From NCBI GenBank assembly GCA_965212505.1, contig OZ243123.1:2232001-2296000 (forward strand): a stretch of DNA of 64,000 bases, read 5' to 3'. Shown piece after piece: positions 26,180-34,918 of this stretch (the stretch's first letter is position 1; the number at the start of each line of letters is the position of its first letter). The notes under the pieces are model-generated. The model had not been told where the DNA came from. It was given only the letters and a program-made list of their open reading frames with translations, and did no database searches. Source of the DNA: JAHEKO01 sp965212505 (GTDB lineage: Bacteria; Acidobacteriota; Thermoanaerobaculia; Multivoradales; JAHEKO01). Position numbers and translations under genes: made by a program.

Positions 26180-27370
26180 CTACTTGCCGACCTTCCAATC
26201 GTGCGCGATGACGATGCTGTCCGTCAGCCGCTCGAACAGCGGCATCCGGATGTCGTTCGGTCCGTTGCCGAAGAAGATGAAGCCGCGGCCACCTTCGAGC
26301 GAAGCGGCCATATCGCCGCCCGTGCCCGTGTTCGCTCCGCCGTGGCCGAACCATCCGGATTGCCAGTCGCCGTGGATGCGCGCGACGAGTGCGAAGCCAA
26401 GGCCGAAGCTACCGGCGATCTCCGTGGTCACCAGCTTGGCGACTGCCGGCGAAATCACCTTCGTCTCGTGTCCGCGCAACGCGTTCTGGACCTCGATCAG
26501 GAAGACGGCCAGGTCGCTCGGAGTGCTCCACATCCCCGACGGCGCAAGCTGCGGACAGATCGGCAAGCCAGTTTGGATGACTCGCCCGGTCTCATCGTGA
26601 GCCTTGGCCGCGTTGGTTGGGAAGCCCTCCTCACCCGGTTGGCTCATCGTCGTGTGGGTCATGCCGAGCGGCGCGAAGAGGTGCTCTGCCGCCAGGTCCG
26701 CGAGCGAGCGTCCGAGGTGATCCTCGATGGCCATCTGCGCGATCACAAAGCCACCGCCGCTGTAGCGCCACTCGGTTCCAGGGCGAAGGTCGATCTGGAG
26801 CGGTTGGGTCGTCGCAGGTGACTCGCCATCGAGGACCTGGGCCAGCGTCGGAATCTCGTCACCCAGGTAGTGATCATCGAAGCCGTGCTGGGTCGTCCCG
26901 GCAGTGTGACTCAAGAGGTGGCGCAGCGTGATGGCCACAGCCTCGGTGTGCTCGTTCTCGGGCAGTTGCCAGCGCTCGAGATAGTCGCCGACCGGAACGT
27001 CCAGCTCGATCTTCCCTTTCTCCGCCAGAATGGCGGCCAGCGTACCGGTGACAGCCTTGCTCATCGATGCCGCCGAGAACGCCGTCTCACGATCGATCGC
27101 GTCGTCGCCGCCCTTTTCCTTGACCCCGTACGTACGCGCCCAGGCGATGCGGTAGTCCTCGATAACGGCGATGCTCAAGCCGACGAGTCCGCCCTCAGCC
27201 ATCGCCTCGAGAATCGACAGAGACCCGTTATCGCCAACCAGGCCGGTCTCCGCAGCGACGATGAGCTCGGGGTCGATCGGATCCCTCTGCGCGGTTCCAG
27301 CGCCCGCCGACACGATAAGGACAAGGACCAAAAGGACGGTGCCTGAGGCTGGACGGCAAAGTCGGTTCAT
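26180..27370 (-). CDS. Secreted class C beta-lactamase-like serine hydrolase
   Basis: A 396-residue exported enzyme with a signal peptide ending near SAGAGTAQ. The catalytic SxxK is SMSK (in FSAASMSKAVTGTLAAILAE, about 99-102), the Tyr motif is WRYSGGG near 202 and the third motif is GWFGHGGANTG near 340. These are the elements of the AmpC/esterase EstB/D-peptidase superfamily. A true beta-lactamase cannot be claimed from sequence. It is the only gene in the segment between the tRNA-Thr and the copy of its 3' end. It is single-domain, unlike the hydrolase at 20.7 kb. Confidence 0.88.
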   Translation of the reverse strand: MNRLCRPASGTVLLVLVLIVSAGAGTAQRDPIDPELIVAAETGLVGDNGSLSILEAMAEGGLVGLSIAVIEDYRIAWARTYGVKEKGGDDAIDRETAFSAASMSKAVTGTLAAILAEKGKIELDVPVGDYLERWQLPENEHTEAVAITLRHLLSHTAGTTQHGFDDHYLGDEIPTLAQVLDGESPATTQPLQIDLRPGTEWRYSGGGFVIAQMAIEDHLGRSLADLAAEHLFAPLGMTHTTMSQPGEEGFPTNAAKAHDETGRVIQTGLPICPQLAPSGMWSTPSDLAVFLIEVQNALRGHETKVISPAVAKLVTTEIAGSFGLGFALVARIHGDWQSGWFGHGGANTGTGGDMAASLEGGRGFIFFGNGPNDIRMPLFERLTDSIVIAHDWKVGK

Positions 27371-27544
27371 AGCGTTTACTACTCGCGATCCGCGCCCTGG
27401 TTACAGGCGGCCGGCGGGCCTCCTTGAGAGTCTCGGCAAGAGTTCGGGGCGTTTGGGGGTTTGTCGTGGGTAGAAAATACTCTGTACCCAGTAGATGTGT
27501 AGGCTACTGATTGACAATGACACCAAGCAACATGGGAGAGCTTG
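27371..27544. other. Non-coding stretch before the tRNA repeat, with inverted repeats
   Basis: No gene is seen. It is locally less GC-rich than its surroundings and holds two short inverted repeats: GGGTA (27468-27472) with TACCC (27485-27489), and CAGTAG (27489-27494) with CTACTG (27504-27509). Paired short arms next to a tRNA-derived core would suit recombinase arm sites, but this is speculative. Confidence 0.4.
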
Positions 27545-27592
27545 TGATTCGTAATCAGCAGGTCAGCGGTTCAAGTCCGCTCGTCGGCTCCA
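27545..27592 (+). repeat. Direct repeat, right copy (tRNA-Thr 3' fragment)
   Basis: An exact 48-bp copy of the tRNA-Thr anticodon loop-to-CCA part. It lacks the acceptor 5' strand and a recognisable D arm, so it cannot be a functional tRNA. Confidence 0.85.
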
Positions 27593-27620
27593 ATTAGCTC
27601 ACCGAGGAAGATCGTTCCCG

Positions 27621-29429
27621 TCAGTCGAGGTCTGAGCCCTTCTCCCAGGACTCGGTGAGATTCCGGGCAGATGCGCCATCTGCACCGAAGACCACCAGGT
27701 CCAGCGAGCCGGCTGCTCCGCTAGCGAACGCGATCCCGCGACCGTCCGGCGACCAGGCCGGCTGGCCATCGATTCCGCGCATCCCGGGCTCCCCATTTGT
27801 TGTGAGTCGTTGGGCATCGCCGCCGCCGGGCGCCGCGGTGTAGATCTCCCAATTGCCGTCGCGGATGGAATTGAATGTCAGCCTTCCGGTGACCGGCGAG
27901 TAGTCGACGTTCGAGTTTCCTGGTTCGCCACCCAGGAGAGCCTGCAGGTCGCGCCCCTCGGTGTCGACAGACTGGATCACAATCTCCGTGTCGTGGTTGC
28001 CGCCCGGTGGCGAGTAGCTGAACGCGATGCGGTCTTCGGGGAGCCACGCCGCAGTCAGATAACTGCCGGGCCTCGGAAGAAGCGATCGCTTGCCGCGACC
28101 GTCGGCATCGACAACGAAGAGTTGCCACGTCTGCTCGTCGAGTCGCTCCTCGAAAACGAGCCGTCGGGAGTTCGGCTCCCAGGAGGCGTTCGATTCGTCG
28201 TTGGCACCGCTCGTCAGACGACGGAGCCCAGAACCGTCGGGGCGGATGGCGTACAGATTCAAGTCACCGTCGCGATCGGAGTGGAAGGCGATCCACTCTC
28301 CGTCCGGCGACCAGGCCGGCCGCGCGTCTTCGGCGCCGGACAGGGTCAGCCGTCGCGCTTCTCCGGTCGACAAGGTCATCACCCAGATGTCCGTGCTCCC
28401 GTCTCGGTCAGAATCGAAGGCGATCTCCTTGCCGTCGGGACTCCAGGTCGGGTGTAGCTCGGTGGACAACGCCGGAGCTGGGGTCAGCCAATGGGCGACG
28501 TTCAGTACAAAGCGCGCGTTCTCCTCGGCACCTTCCGCGGACATGCCGATCGACGTTCTCGTTTCTCCCCGGACCGAGAGCTGTGCGGTGAACATCGCCG
28601 CCTCTCCAAAGACGGCGACGCGGCCCGCTCCGAGGTGCCGAGTCGCTCCCTGCCAGAGTCCGTCTGCCCGCACGTACGGGGTGCGCTCGTCGAAATCGCG
28701 AGGCTTTGAAGGAAGGAGCACCTTCGAGGCCGGCGGAAGAACGAGAATCGGCCGGGCGTCGATCTCAGGGTCGGCTCGAAACGCCTGTCCCGTGAACACC
28801 TTGACGCTCGAAACACGCCCCTCGCCAGCGAAGCCGTTCGCGATCTCGTGGTCGGTCAGGGTGCCCTTGTCTCGCGAATAGACGATGTGGCCGTCGCCGG
28901 TAGCGTCCTGGGCGTAGCCGTTCGCGAAGTAGAAGCCGAAGGCCGCCGCGAGTTCCTCGGCTGCACCCGGGAAGGGCATGTGGTCGGCGATCAGAAGTAG
29001 CGAGCCGCCTCCCTGGACCCATGCGAGGAGAGACGAGATCTCGCTGGGTGAATAGGCCGGGTAAGTCGGGAGCCGCCAACGGACGGCGTTCTCTTGGGCG
29101 AGCGGATTGGCAATCACTAGAACGTCGACGTCAGCCAGCGCTGCGGCCGAGAGCGACTCCTCGAGCGGTCCCACGGAGTAGCCGTCGTCGCTCAGCAGCC
29201 GAGCAAAGGGCGCGAAGCGGCCGTCCACCGTGTGGAAGTTCCCGTGGGCGGCGTCGATGGCTATTCGTGGGCCGCTGCCGGAAGGAAAACGGGGCGCCTC
29301 GACCTCGAAGCGGTAGTCGAGATCAGGAATCTGGCTGCCAAACGAACAGGCGCCCAGGACCATGGCGACGAGGAGTAGCCCGATACCCCTGCTCTGCTCG
29401 CCCGGCCGTCTCAATGCGTCGGAGATCAT
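27621..29429 (-). CDS. Lipoprotein with DUF4350-like and PD40 beta-propeller domains
   Basis: A 602-residue protein starting MISDALRRPGEQSRG, with a lipobox in LLLVAMVLGAC. Residues about 35-290 resemble DUF4350/GldG-type domains (GPRIAIDAAHGNFHTVDGRF, VDVLVIANPLAQ, GGSLLLIADHMPF), a GATase-like fold. Residues about 310-600 carry five or six PD40/TolB repeats (HPTWSPDGKEIAFDSDRDG, ARPAWSPDGEWIAFHSD). TACGTT lies 6 nt before the ATG, so the transcript may be leaderless. The TolB-type propeller suggests a periplasmic protein or peptidoglycan-binding scaffold; the real partner is unknown. Confidence 0.75.
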   Translation of the reverse strand: MISDALRRPGEQSRGIGLLLVAMVLGACSFGSQIPDLDYRFEVEAPRFPSGSGPRIAIDAAHGNFHTVDGRFAPFARLLSDDGYSVGPLEESLSAAALADVDVLVIANPLAQENAVRWRLPTYPAYSPSEISSLLAWVQGGGSLLLIADHMPFPGAAEELAAAFGFYFANGYAQDATGDGHIVYSRDKGTLTDHEIANGFAGEGRVSSVKVFTGQAFRADPEIDARPILVLPPASKVLLPSKPRDFDERTPYVRADGLWQGATRHLGAGRVAVFGEAAMFTAQLSVRGETRTSIGMSAEGAEENARFVLNVAHWLTPAPALSTELHPTWSPDGKEIAFDSDRDGSTDIWVMTLSTGEARRLTLSGAEDARPAWSPDGEWIAFHSDRDGDLNLYAIRPDGSGLRRLTSGANDESNASWEPNSRRLVFEERLDEQTWQLFVVDADGRGKRSLLPRPGSYLTAAWLPEDRIAFSYSPPGGNHDTEIVIQSVDTEGRDLQALLGGEPGNSNVDYSPVTGRLTFNSIRDGNWEIYTAAPGGGDAQRLTTNGEPGMRGIDGQPAWSPDGRGIAFASGAAGSLDLVVFGADGASARNLTESWEKGSDLD

Positions 29430-29435
29430 CCACCC

Positions 29436-29441
29436 AACGTA
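29436..29441 (-). promoter_or_regulatory. -10 box TACGTT of the PD40 lipoprotein gene (leaderless)
   Basis: TACGTT ends 6 nt before the ATG at 29429. The intervening GGGTGG could also act as a weak, too-close ribosome binding site. Confidence 0.35.
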
Positions 29442-29710
29442 GAAGCGTCGAGCTCCTGCGTCAACCGGAGCCGCAGTGGAAGGTCGAATGCGAGCCGCGA
29501 ACGGACAGGGTGACCGCTGACGGGCCCGTTGCAGGCTCTGGCGGCGGAGCCTCCTCGGGGGCTCCTCGGGCACCTGGCTTCGCCGGCTTCACCTCGGGAT
29601 CGGGGTTCACGTCGGCTAGACGCCACCCGGACTCGACCGTCGGCCTCGAGACTCGGAGATGCTGCCCTCCCCAAGCGGCCCATTCGCTCGGCTTCTCAGG
29701 GGGCTCGCCC

Positions 29711-31939
29711 TCACGACTGCCAGGTCCACGTCCACTTGACCACCAGCTGCCTGGCGCGGCTCGACACGTCGTCAAAGCGATCGAGATCGGGCAGATCCCA
29801 GCCGTGGTTGTAGACCACAAAGAGGTCAGAGCCTGGACGGTAGTGCCAGTTGAGCCGCAGGTTGAGACCGAGATTTTCGCTCGCGTCGCTCGCCTGGATC
29901 AGCGCCTTGATCACCAGGTCTGGGCTAAACGAGAGCTCGAGACGCTGACGGAGGACGTTGGCGTCGAAGCTGCCCCCAGGGAGATCGACCTGATTGTGGT
30001 CCCAGGTCGTCTGTGAGCGGAAGCGTTTGCCAGGCCGCCATTGTAGAAAGAGGTTGCTCCGGAACCGGTCACCGTCGAAGAACTCACCGACGTTGACGAA
30101 GAAGCTGACGTTGACCGGACGCGCCGTCGAGGTGCGAACCACAAACCCGACACGCGACCATTCGTATTCGCCGGGCGGGATGACGACGCCGTCCGAGATC
30201 TCGAACGGCTCGTCCAGCCGCTCGAACTGGTATTGGGGGAAGAGGGTGAGGAAGTCACCCGACTGGTAGCGGTAGCCGAGCACGTTGACCTCGGCGAACA
30301 CCGACTCCTTGTCGCCCGCCGAGTCCTCGAAGTACTCCACTGTCGCCTGGTAGAGCTCGTTGCGTATCTTCTGCGCTCGCTCCTCCGACTTCGGCCGCGG
30401 CCGCCAGGTCGCCTCCAACTCGAGATTTCGAAAGCCGTTTCGAAAGCTGAAGCCCAGGTCGGGATCCCAGTTCTCCCCCGCCTCGGTCACCGAGGCAAAG
30501 GCGGTGAACTCGTCGACCGTGTAGCTCACGGAACCGCCCCAGACATCGGCGTCTTCGACCGCGAGGCCCTCCGCGGACTGGCCCTCGGTGCTCAGGGCAT
30601 AGGCCCAGACGTCCCAGAGGTCGTTGGGTTTCCAGTTGGCGTCGAAACCGAAGACGCTCTGATCGCCGCCGTCGTCTCCGTCGCGGTGAGTCGCAATCAG
30701 GCCGACAAAAGAGCGTTCCCCGAGATTGCGCTTCACTCGAGCCACGCCCCAGGTGTTCTCGGGGACGCTATCGAGCTCGTCCTCGAGCGAACTGGGCAGC
30801 GACCCCGTCCGAGCGCCGAGCAGCCCCAAATTCCAGGGACCCGTTCGCCCGGCGAGGCGCGCACCGTAGTCGAGATCGACCCTGCGCCCGTCGCGGGCGA
30901 TGCCGATGCGACGTGAGAAGAACGGAACCACCGAGGCGCCCAACTCCGAACCGAACTGGAAGATACCCGAGTTCTCGAGGAAGAAGGCCCGCTTCTCGGG
31001 GAAAAAGAGCGGGAAGCGCGTCAGGTTGGTCTGAATCTCGTCGACTTCGGTCTCGGCGAAGTCGGTGTTGGCGGTGAGGTCGAGCGTCAGCCCGTCGGTG
31101 ACACCCCACTTGAGGTCGAGGCCCGCATCAAAGTCGTCGTCGGAGGTGCTGGCTCCGTCGTCGGTCTGTCGCGACGTCGAGCCGGTGACAAACGGAGTGA
31201 CTCGCAGATTGCGCCCGACATCGAGGTCTCGCAGCCCACGGAGCTCACCAGCCTGCGACACCCGGAACAGGTCTGCCTGAAGGCCAATCGGCGACCAGAA
31301 GGTCACCTCCTCCTTGCGCTTGATGCCGCGCCGGACCTGAAAGCCCCAGGTGTCGAGTCGCGGATCGAAGCGCATGCTCGAGAATGGAATGGCAAATTCC
31401 GCGGTCCAGCCTCGATCGTCGATCCGGCACGCCACGTCCCAGATCGTGTCCCAATCCACGTTGAAGTCGCGCCCTTCGTCCGTAACCAGGCCGTCGGTGC
31501 GCGAGCTGTTGGCATTGGTCTCGAAGAAGTAGGCGTTGCGCTGGTCGTGGAACGTGTCGAAAAGGAGGACGATGGCGTCGTCGCGAAAGAGCCCCGCGTC
31601 GAGTCCCATTTCGCCCGCGACGATACGGTCGGGCTCGCCGTCAAACGCTCGCACCGCCACATACAGGGTGCGCGGGGTGTAGACGACTTGGATCTCGGTC
31701 GCTTCGCTAGCCGGAGCAAACTCGACCGGCTGGCGCTGCCGAAAGTCACCGCTCTTGGGAGCCAGCTGCCACGCCGGCTCGTCGAGAACGCCGTCGATCG
31801 TGATCGCGGTATCGATCGCCAGGGCCTCGATGACAGGGCGTGGCTTGGGCACTCCCCCTTCGACCTCGACCTGGGCCGCTAGCGCACCACTCAGCCAGAC
31901 GAGCGCCAGGGCGGTTCGCCGGAGTCCGACTCTTTTCAC
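29711..31939 (-). CDS. DUF5916 outer-membrane protein with CBM9-like domain
   Basis: A 742-residue exported protein starting at GTG (MKRVGLRRTALALVWLSGAL, signal peptide). Residues about 35-235 form a CBM9-like domain (ITIDGVLDEPAWQLAP, LYVAVRAFDGEPDR, WTAEFAIPFSSMRFD). The rest is a series of amphipathic strands with Tyr/Trp/Phe at turns, as in the DUF5916 beta-barrels common in Acidobacteriota and Bacteroidota. It ends in aromatic-rich strands (VKWTWTWQS), as outer-membrane barrels do. Ligand unknown; carbohydrate uptake or sensing is a guess from the CBM9-like part. Confidence 0.82.
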   Translation of the reverse strand: MKRVGLRRTALALVWLSGALAAQVEVEGGVPKPRPVIEALAIDTAITIDGVLDEPAWQLAPKSGDFRQRQPVEFAPASEATEIQVVYTPRTLYVAVRAFDGEPDRIVAGEMGLDAGLFRDDAIVLLFDTFHDQRNAYFFETNANSSRTDGLVTDEGRDFNVDWDTIWDVACRIDDRGWTAEFAIPFSSMRFDPRLDTWGFQVRRGIKRKEEVTFWSPIGLQADLFRVSQAGELRGLRDLDVGRNLRVTPFVTGSTSRQTDDGASTSDDDFDAGLDLKWGVTDGLTLDLTANTDFAETEVDEIQTNLTRFPLFFPEKRAFFLENSGIFQFGSELGASVVPFFSRRIGIARDGRRVDLDYGARLAGRTGPWNLGLLGARTGSLPSSLEDELDSVPENTWGVARVKRNLGERSFVGLIATHRDGDDGGDQSVFGFDANWKPNDLWDVWAYALSTEGQSAEGLAVEDADVWGGSVSYTVDEFTAFASVTEAGENWDPDLGFSFRNGFRNLELEATWRPRPKSEERAQKIRNELYQATVEYFEDSAGDKESVFAEVNVLGYRYQSGDFLTLFPQYQFERLDEPFEISDGVVIPPGEYEWSRVGFVVRTSTARPVNVSFFVNVGEFFDGDRFRSNLFLQWRPGKRFRSQTTWDHNQVDLPGGSFDANVLRQRLELSFSPDLVIKALIQASDASENLGLNLRLNWHYRPGSDLFVVYNHGWDLPDLDRFDDVSSRARQLVVKWTWTWQS

Positions 31940-31993
31940 CGCGAGGGGTCCTTCCGGATACGGCCGCCCCTCTCGCCAGCGAACCTCCGCCGC

Positions 31994-32614
31994 CTACTCG
32001 TCGCCGTTCCGGCCACCAAGCGCCTTTCCGCCATCGGTCTCTTTCAGGTATTCCTCGAACCGTTCACGCTCCTTGACGAGCGACTCGCGGGCGGTCTCCA
32101 GTTTCTTCTGCATCTTCTTCTCGAGCTTGGGAATGTCCTTCTCTCTGAGCGGCTCGACAAACTCCGCTCTGAAGGGGCGGTGACCCTTGCACTCGAACGC
32201 ACCGGCGGACATCTCCAAGAAGAACTCGCCAGTCATGCGGTCGTCCGACTCGAGTTCGAGGGCGCCGTCGAAGAGCGCCTCGGCACCATCTTCCTCCCCC
32301 ATCACGACTCCGAAGAAGAGGCAGTCGCGCCCGCGATCCATGAGTACGTCCTCACGCTTCTTCTCCGATGCCTCGAAGAAGATGCTGGAGCATTGGTCGT
32401 CCAGGATCCAGAGCGCCGCCTTGTTCTTCTGCTCAGCACTCATCCTCCGCTTCATACCTGGCACATTGCACTCCATCCAACCCTTCAGATTGACGAGACG
32501 CCAGACACCTGCTTTCGGGCAGCTACAGCTCGACCCCAACTCCTGGGCCACGGCACTCGGCTCGACCGCAATGGCGAGCAAGGCACCGAGAAAGAGAACA
32601 GCCATCTTCCTCAT
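31994..32614 (-). CDS. Secreted cysteine-containing protein, unknown function
   Basis: A 206-residue exported protein. AGGAGG precedes the ATG at 32614, and a signal peptide (MRKMAVLFLGALLAIAVEPS, cut after VAQ) follows. The mature protein has Cys pairs (SCSCP, a single Cys in WMECN, DDQCSS, DCLFFG, FECKG), suited to disulphides in the periplasm. The last 60 residues are highly charged and helical, probably coiled coil (KLEKKMQKKLETARESLVKE). No family was recognised. It lies between the DUF5916 gene and an isochorismatase-like gene on the same strand. Confidence 0.7.
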   Translation of the reverse strand: MRKMAVLFLGALLAIAVEPSAVAQELGSSCSCPKAGVWRLVNLKGWMECNVPGMKRRMSAEQKNKAALWILDDQCSSIFFEASEKKREDVLMDRGRDCLFFGVVMGEEDGAEALFDGALELESDDRMTGEFFLEMSAGAFECKGHRPFRAEFVEPLREKDIPKLEKKMQKKLETARESLVKERERFEEYLKETDGGKALGGRNGDE

Positions 32615-32691
32615 CGTTCCTCCTAGCTTTGATGCAAGGTGAGCGGCTCGAGTTCCAAGGGTACCCCGCACCGGCCCCTCGACCGGAGGCG

Positions 32692-33258
32692 TCAGTCCGA
32701 AGGGGCCGCGACGAGGGTCGCGGTGTCGACGACTCTGGCGATGCCGCCCTCGAGCGTGCTCGCCGTCACGCGAGCCAACTCCTCCGCCGGGATCTTCCCG
32801 CCGTCGAGTGCCTCTTGGTCGAAGGTGAAGGTCGCATCGAGAACGAACAACGTCTCGTAGCCCAGATCGCAAGCGCTCCGCGCGGTCGACTCGCAGCAGT
32901 AGTTGGTCTGTACTCCACATATCGCGACGCGCGCAATTCCCTGCGCCTGTAGCCACGCGTGCAGATCGGGCTTCCCGTGGAAGGCCGAACTCGTGCTCTT
33001 GGCCACCAGTAGATCGGGCTCGCCATCGACGACCTCCTTGAAGTCATTACCCGACTGTCCGGGTCGCAGCAAGGAGTCAGGACTGTCCGCGTCGTGGCGG
33101 ACGTAAACCAAGGGCGCACCCCCTTTTCGCCAAGCTCCGATGAGCGCTGCGACGTTCGACTCGCAGAGCGGGTTGTTACGCGGCCCGTGGCTCGGGTCGT
33201 CGAGTCCCCGTTGGAGGTCGATGACCAGCAGGGCGGTCTCGGAGTGAGGGCGCGGCAT
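32692..33258 (-). CDS. Isochorismatase-family cysteine hydrolase
   Basis: A 188-residue cytosolic hydrolase. The triad Asp14 (LLVIDLQRGL), Lys87 (VAKSTSSAF) and Cys121 (GVQTNYCCEST) is intact, so it should be active on an amide or vinyl ether such as nicotinamide, biuret or isochorismate. The substrate cannot be chosen from sequence. The start is ATG at 33258. TACCAT ends 6 nt upstream with no Shine-Dalgarno, consistent with a leaderless mRNA. Divergent from the beta-helix protein gene. Confidence 0.88.
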   Translation of the reverse strand: MPRPHSETALLVIDLQRGLDDPSHGPRNNPLCESNVAALIGAWRKGGAPLVYVRHDADSPDSLLRPGQSGNDFKEVVDGEPDLLVAKSTSSAFHGKPDLHAWLQAQGIARVAICGVQTNYCCESTARSACDLGYETLFVLDATFTFDQEALDGGKIPAEELARVTASTLEGGIARVVDTATLVAAPSD

Positions 33259-33264
33259 GGGTGG

Positions 33265-33270
33265 ATGGTA
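33265..33270 (-). promoter_or_regulatory. -10 box TACCAT of the isochorismatase-like gene (leaderless)
   Basis: TACCAT, the same hexamer as in the pyr promoter, ends 6 nt before the ATG at 33258. Confidence 0.5.
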
Positions 33271-33302
33271 CCCCGCCACGCAGGTGTAGACTGGCTGTAA
33301 CA

Positions 33303-34847
33303 GTGATCTTGAGACAGGCGGGGCCCGCAAAGCGCGGTGCCTCACGAGAGGCCGGCTCCAGCCAACCGGCGACGGGCCACGGAATCGGGAGGCGGTGGGC
33401 CTGCGCCTGGCTGAGCCTCTTCCTCGTCCTTCCCAGCGACCTCTCCCCCGCCATCATCGAGGTCTCCGGTACTTGCACGCTCATCGACGCGGTTACCTCT
33501 GCGAACACAGACACGGCCGTCGGCGGCTGTGTGATGGGCTCCGGTCCCGACACCCTTGTGCTCACCGAGAGCGTCATCTTGAACGCGATCGACAACGTCG
33601 ACATGGGAGCCAACGCGCTACCGGTCGTCTCTACCGCCGTGACGCTAGACGGATCGGGCTTTTCGGTAACGCGCGACCAAGGCGGCTCGGACTTCCGTTT
33701 CTTTCGGGTCTCCGACATGGGTGCTCTTACCTTGACGAACGTGACTCTCAGTCACGGCCGAGCGACCGCTGGCGGCTACTACGCACCCGGGAAGTACGGC
33801 GGAGCGATCCACAGTTCGGGACAGCTCGAGGTGCTGTCGTCCGAGCTGTCCTACAACTACGCCGAGGTCGCGGGCGGCGCGATCTTCACGCTCGGCGGCG
33901 GCACGTTGACGCAGTCGACCGTCAACCACAACACCGCCGGTGACGGCGGCGCCATTTCCAATCGCGCGGGGACCTTCGACATCTACGAGTCGACCCTGAT
34001 GCACAACTTCGCGAGCAACGGATACGGCGGCGGCGGAGCCATCGTCAACTCGGAGACGATGGAGGTGGCGAAGAGCACACTCGCCTACAACATCGCGGCC
34101 CAGGACTACGGGCTCGGCGGCGCCATCCACAACGGCGGCACTCTGGTCGTGTTCAACAGCACCCTGTTCGATAACTTCTCGGCCTACGGTGGCGCCATCT
34201 CCAACAGCTCCGCTGGCGACGTTACGATCGCGCAGTCCACGCTCGTGAACAACAGTTCCCGCGGCGAGGAGGGTGGCGGCGAAGCGCTCTTCGCCTTCAT
34301 CGGTGGAGGGTTCTCCATCGGCGGCTCGATTCTCAAGAACGCCGACAGCGACAATCAGGTGCACAACTGCAGCTCCATCGTGGCGGACCTCGGTAGGAAC
34401 CTCGCCGACGACACCAGCTGCGGAACGATCCCCTTGTCGGTCATCGGGGTCGACAGCGCGCTCTCAGACAACGGCGGACCGACCCGGACGATGGCGCTTC
34501 TGCCGGAGAGCCCGGCCGTCGACCAGGGCGCTTGTCCAGTGTTGATGGATCAGCGAAGCGTGCCTCGCGACGACGGGTCGTGCGACAGCGGCTCCTTCGA
34601 GGTCGGTCCGTGCGGAGCACCGAACGGTCGCGACTTTGTCCTCGAATCGGGGATGACGACTTCTGAAGACACCTACGAGGCCTGCTGGAGACTGCTCGTC
34701 CGCAATCAACAAGTCCTGGGCCCTGACGGTCATCTGATCCTTCGAGCGGGCATTTCGGTCCGCTTGGACGACGGCACGTCAGTCGGACCCGGCGCGCGCG
34801 TGACCGTCGAGATCGACGACGCCCTGGCCGGCGTTCCGAAGCGCTGA
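33303..34847 (+). CDS. Secreted beta-helix protein with choice-of-anchor Q domain
   Basis: About 514 residues from the GTG at 33303; an ATG at 33261 is in frame but overlaps the divergent promoter. A signal peptide (RRWACAWLSLFLVLPSDLSPA) leads to a right-handed parallel beta-helix. Repeated GGAIxN turns recur every 25-35 residues (GGAISNRAG, GGGAIVNSE, GGAIHNGG, GGAISNSS), as in polymorphic outer-membrane proteins. DNGGPTRTMALLPESPAVDQ is the choice-of-anchor Q signature. The last 80 residues form a small beta domain. Probably surface-exposed or released; an adhesin or polysaccharide-binding role is plausible. Confidence 0.8.
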   Translation: MILRQAGPAKRGASREAGSSQPATGHGIGRRWACAWLSLFLVLPSDLSPAIIEVSGTCTLIDAVTSANTDTAVGGCVMGSGPDTLVLTESVILNAIDNVDMGANALPVVSTAVTLDGSGFSVTRDQGGSDFRFFRVSDMGALTLTNVTLSHGRATAGGYYAPGKYGGAIHSSGQLEVLSSELSYNYAEVAGGAIFTLGGGTLTQSTVNHNTAGDGGAISNRAGTFDIYESTLMHNFASNGYGGGGAIVNSETMEVAKSTLAYNIAAQDYGLGGAIHNGGTLVVFNSTLFDNFSAYGGAISNSSAGDVTIAQSTLVNNSSRGEEGGGEALFAFIGGGFSIGGSILKNADSDNQVHNCSSIVADLGRNLADDTSCGTIPLSVIGVDSALSDNGGPTRTMALLPESPAVDQGACPVLMDQRSVPRDDGSCDSGSFEVGPCGAPNGRDFVLESGMTTSEDTYEACWRLLVRNQQVLGPDGHLILRAGISVRLDDGTSVGPGARVTVEIDDALAGVPKR

Positions 34848-34918
34848 GCCCTCGCCACGCTCCGCCGATATAGTCGCGAGCGCCTCTCCTTCGATCCAAG
34901 AGCATGGGAGTTCAGAGA

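Larger units (their letters stand above)
26052..27592. mobile_element. Segment bounded by tRNA-Thr 3' repeats, possible island remnant
   Basis: About 1.5 kb lies between an intact tRNA-Thr and an exact 48-bp copy of its 3' part. The only gene inside is a secreted serine hydrolase. No integrase, transposase or excisionase is present, so if this arose by site-specific integration the recombinase has been lost or acts in trans. An alternative is a decayed second tRNA-Thr gene: bases before the right copy still show partial D-arm similarity (GGGAGAGC against GGTAGAGC). Confidence 0.4.

Noticed and set aside
27545..27592. Second tRNA-Thr gene
   Set aside because: Only the 3' 48 bases are present; the acceptor 5' strand and a proper D arm are missing.
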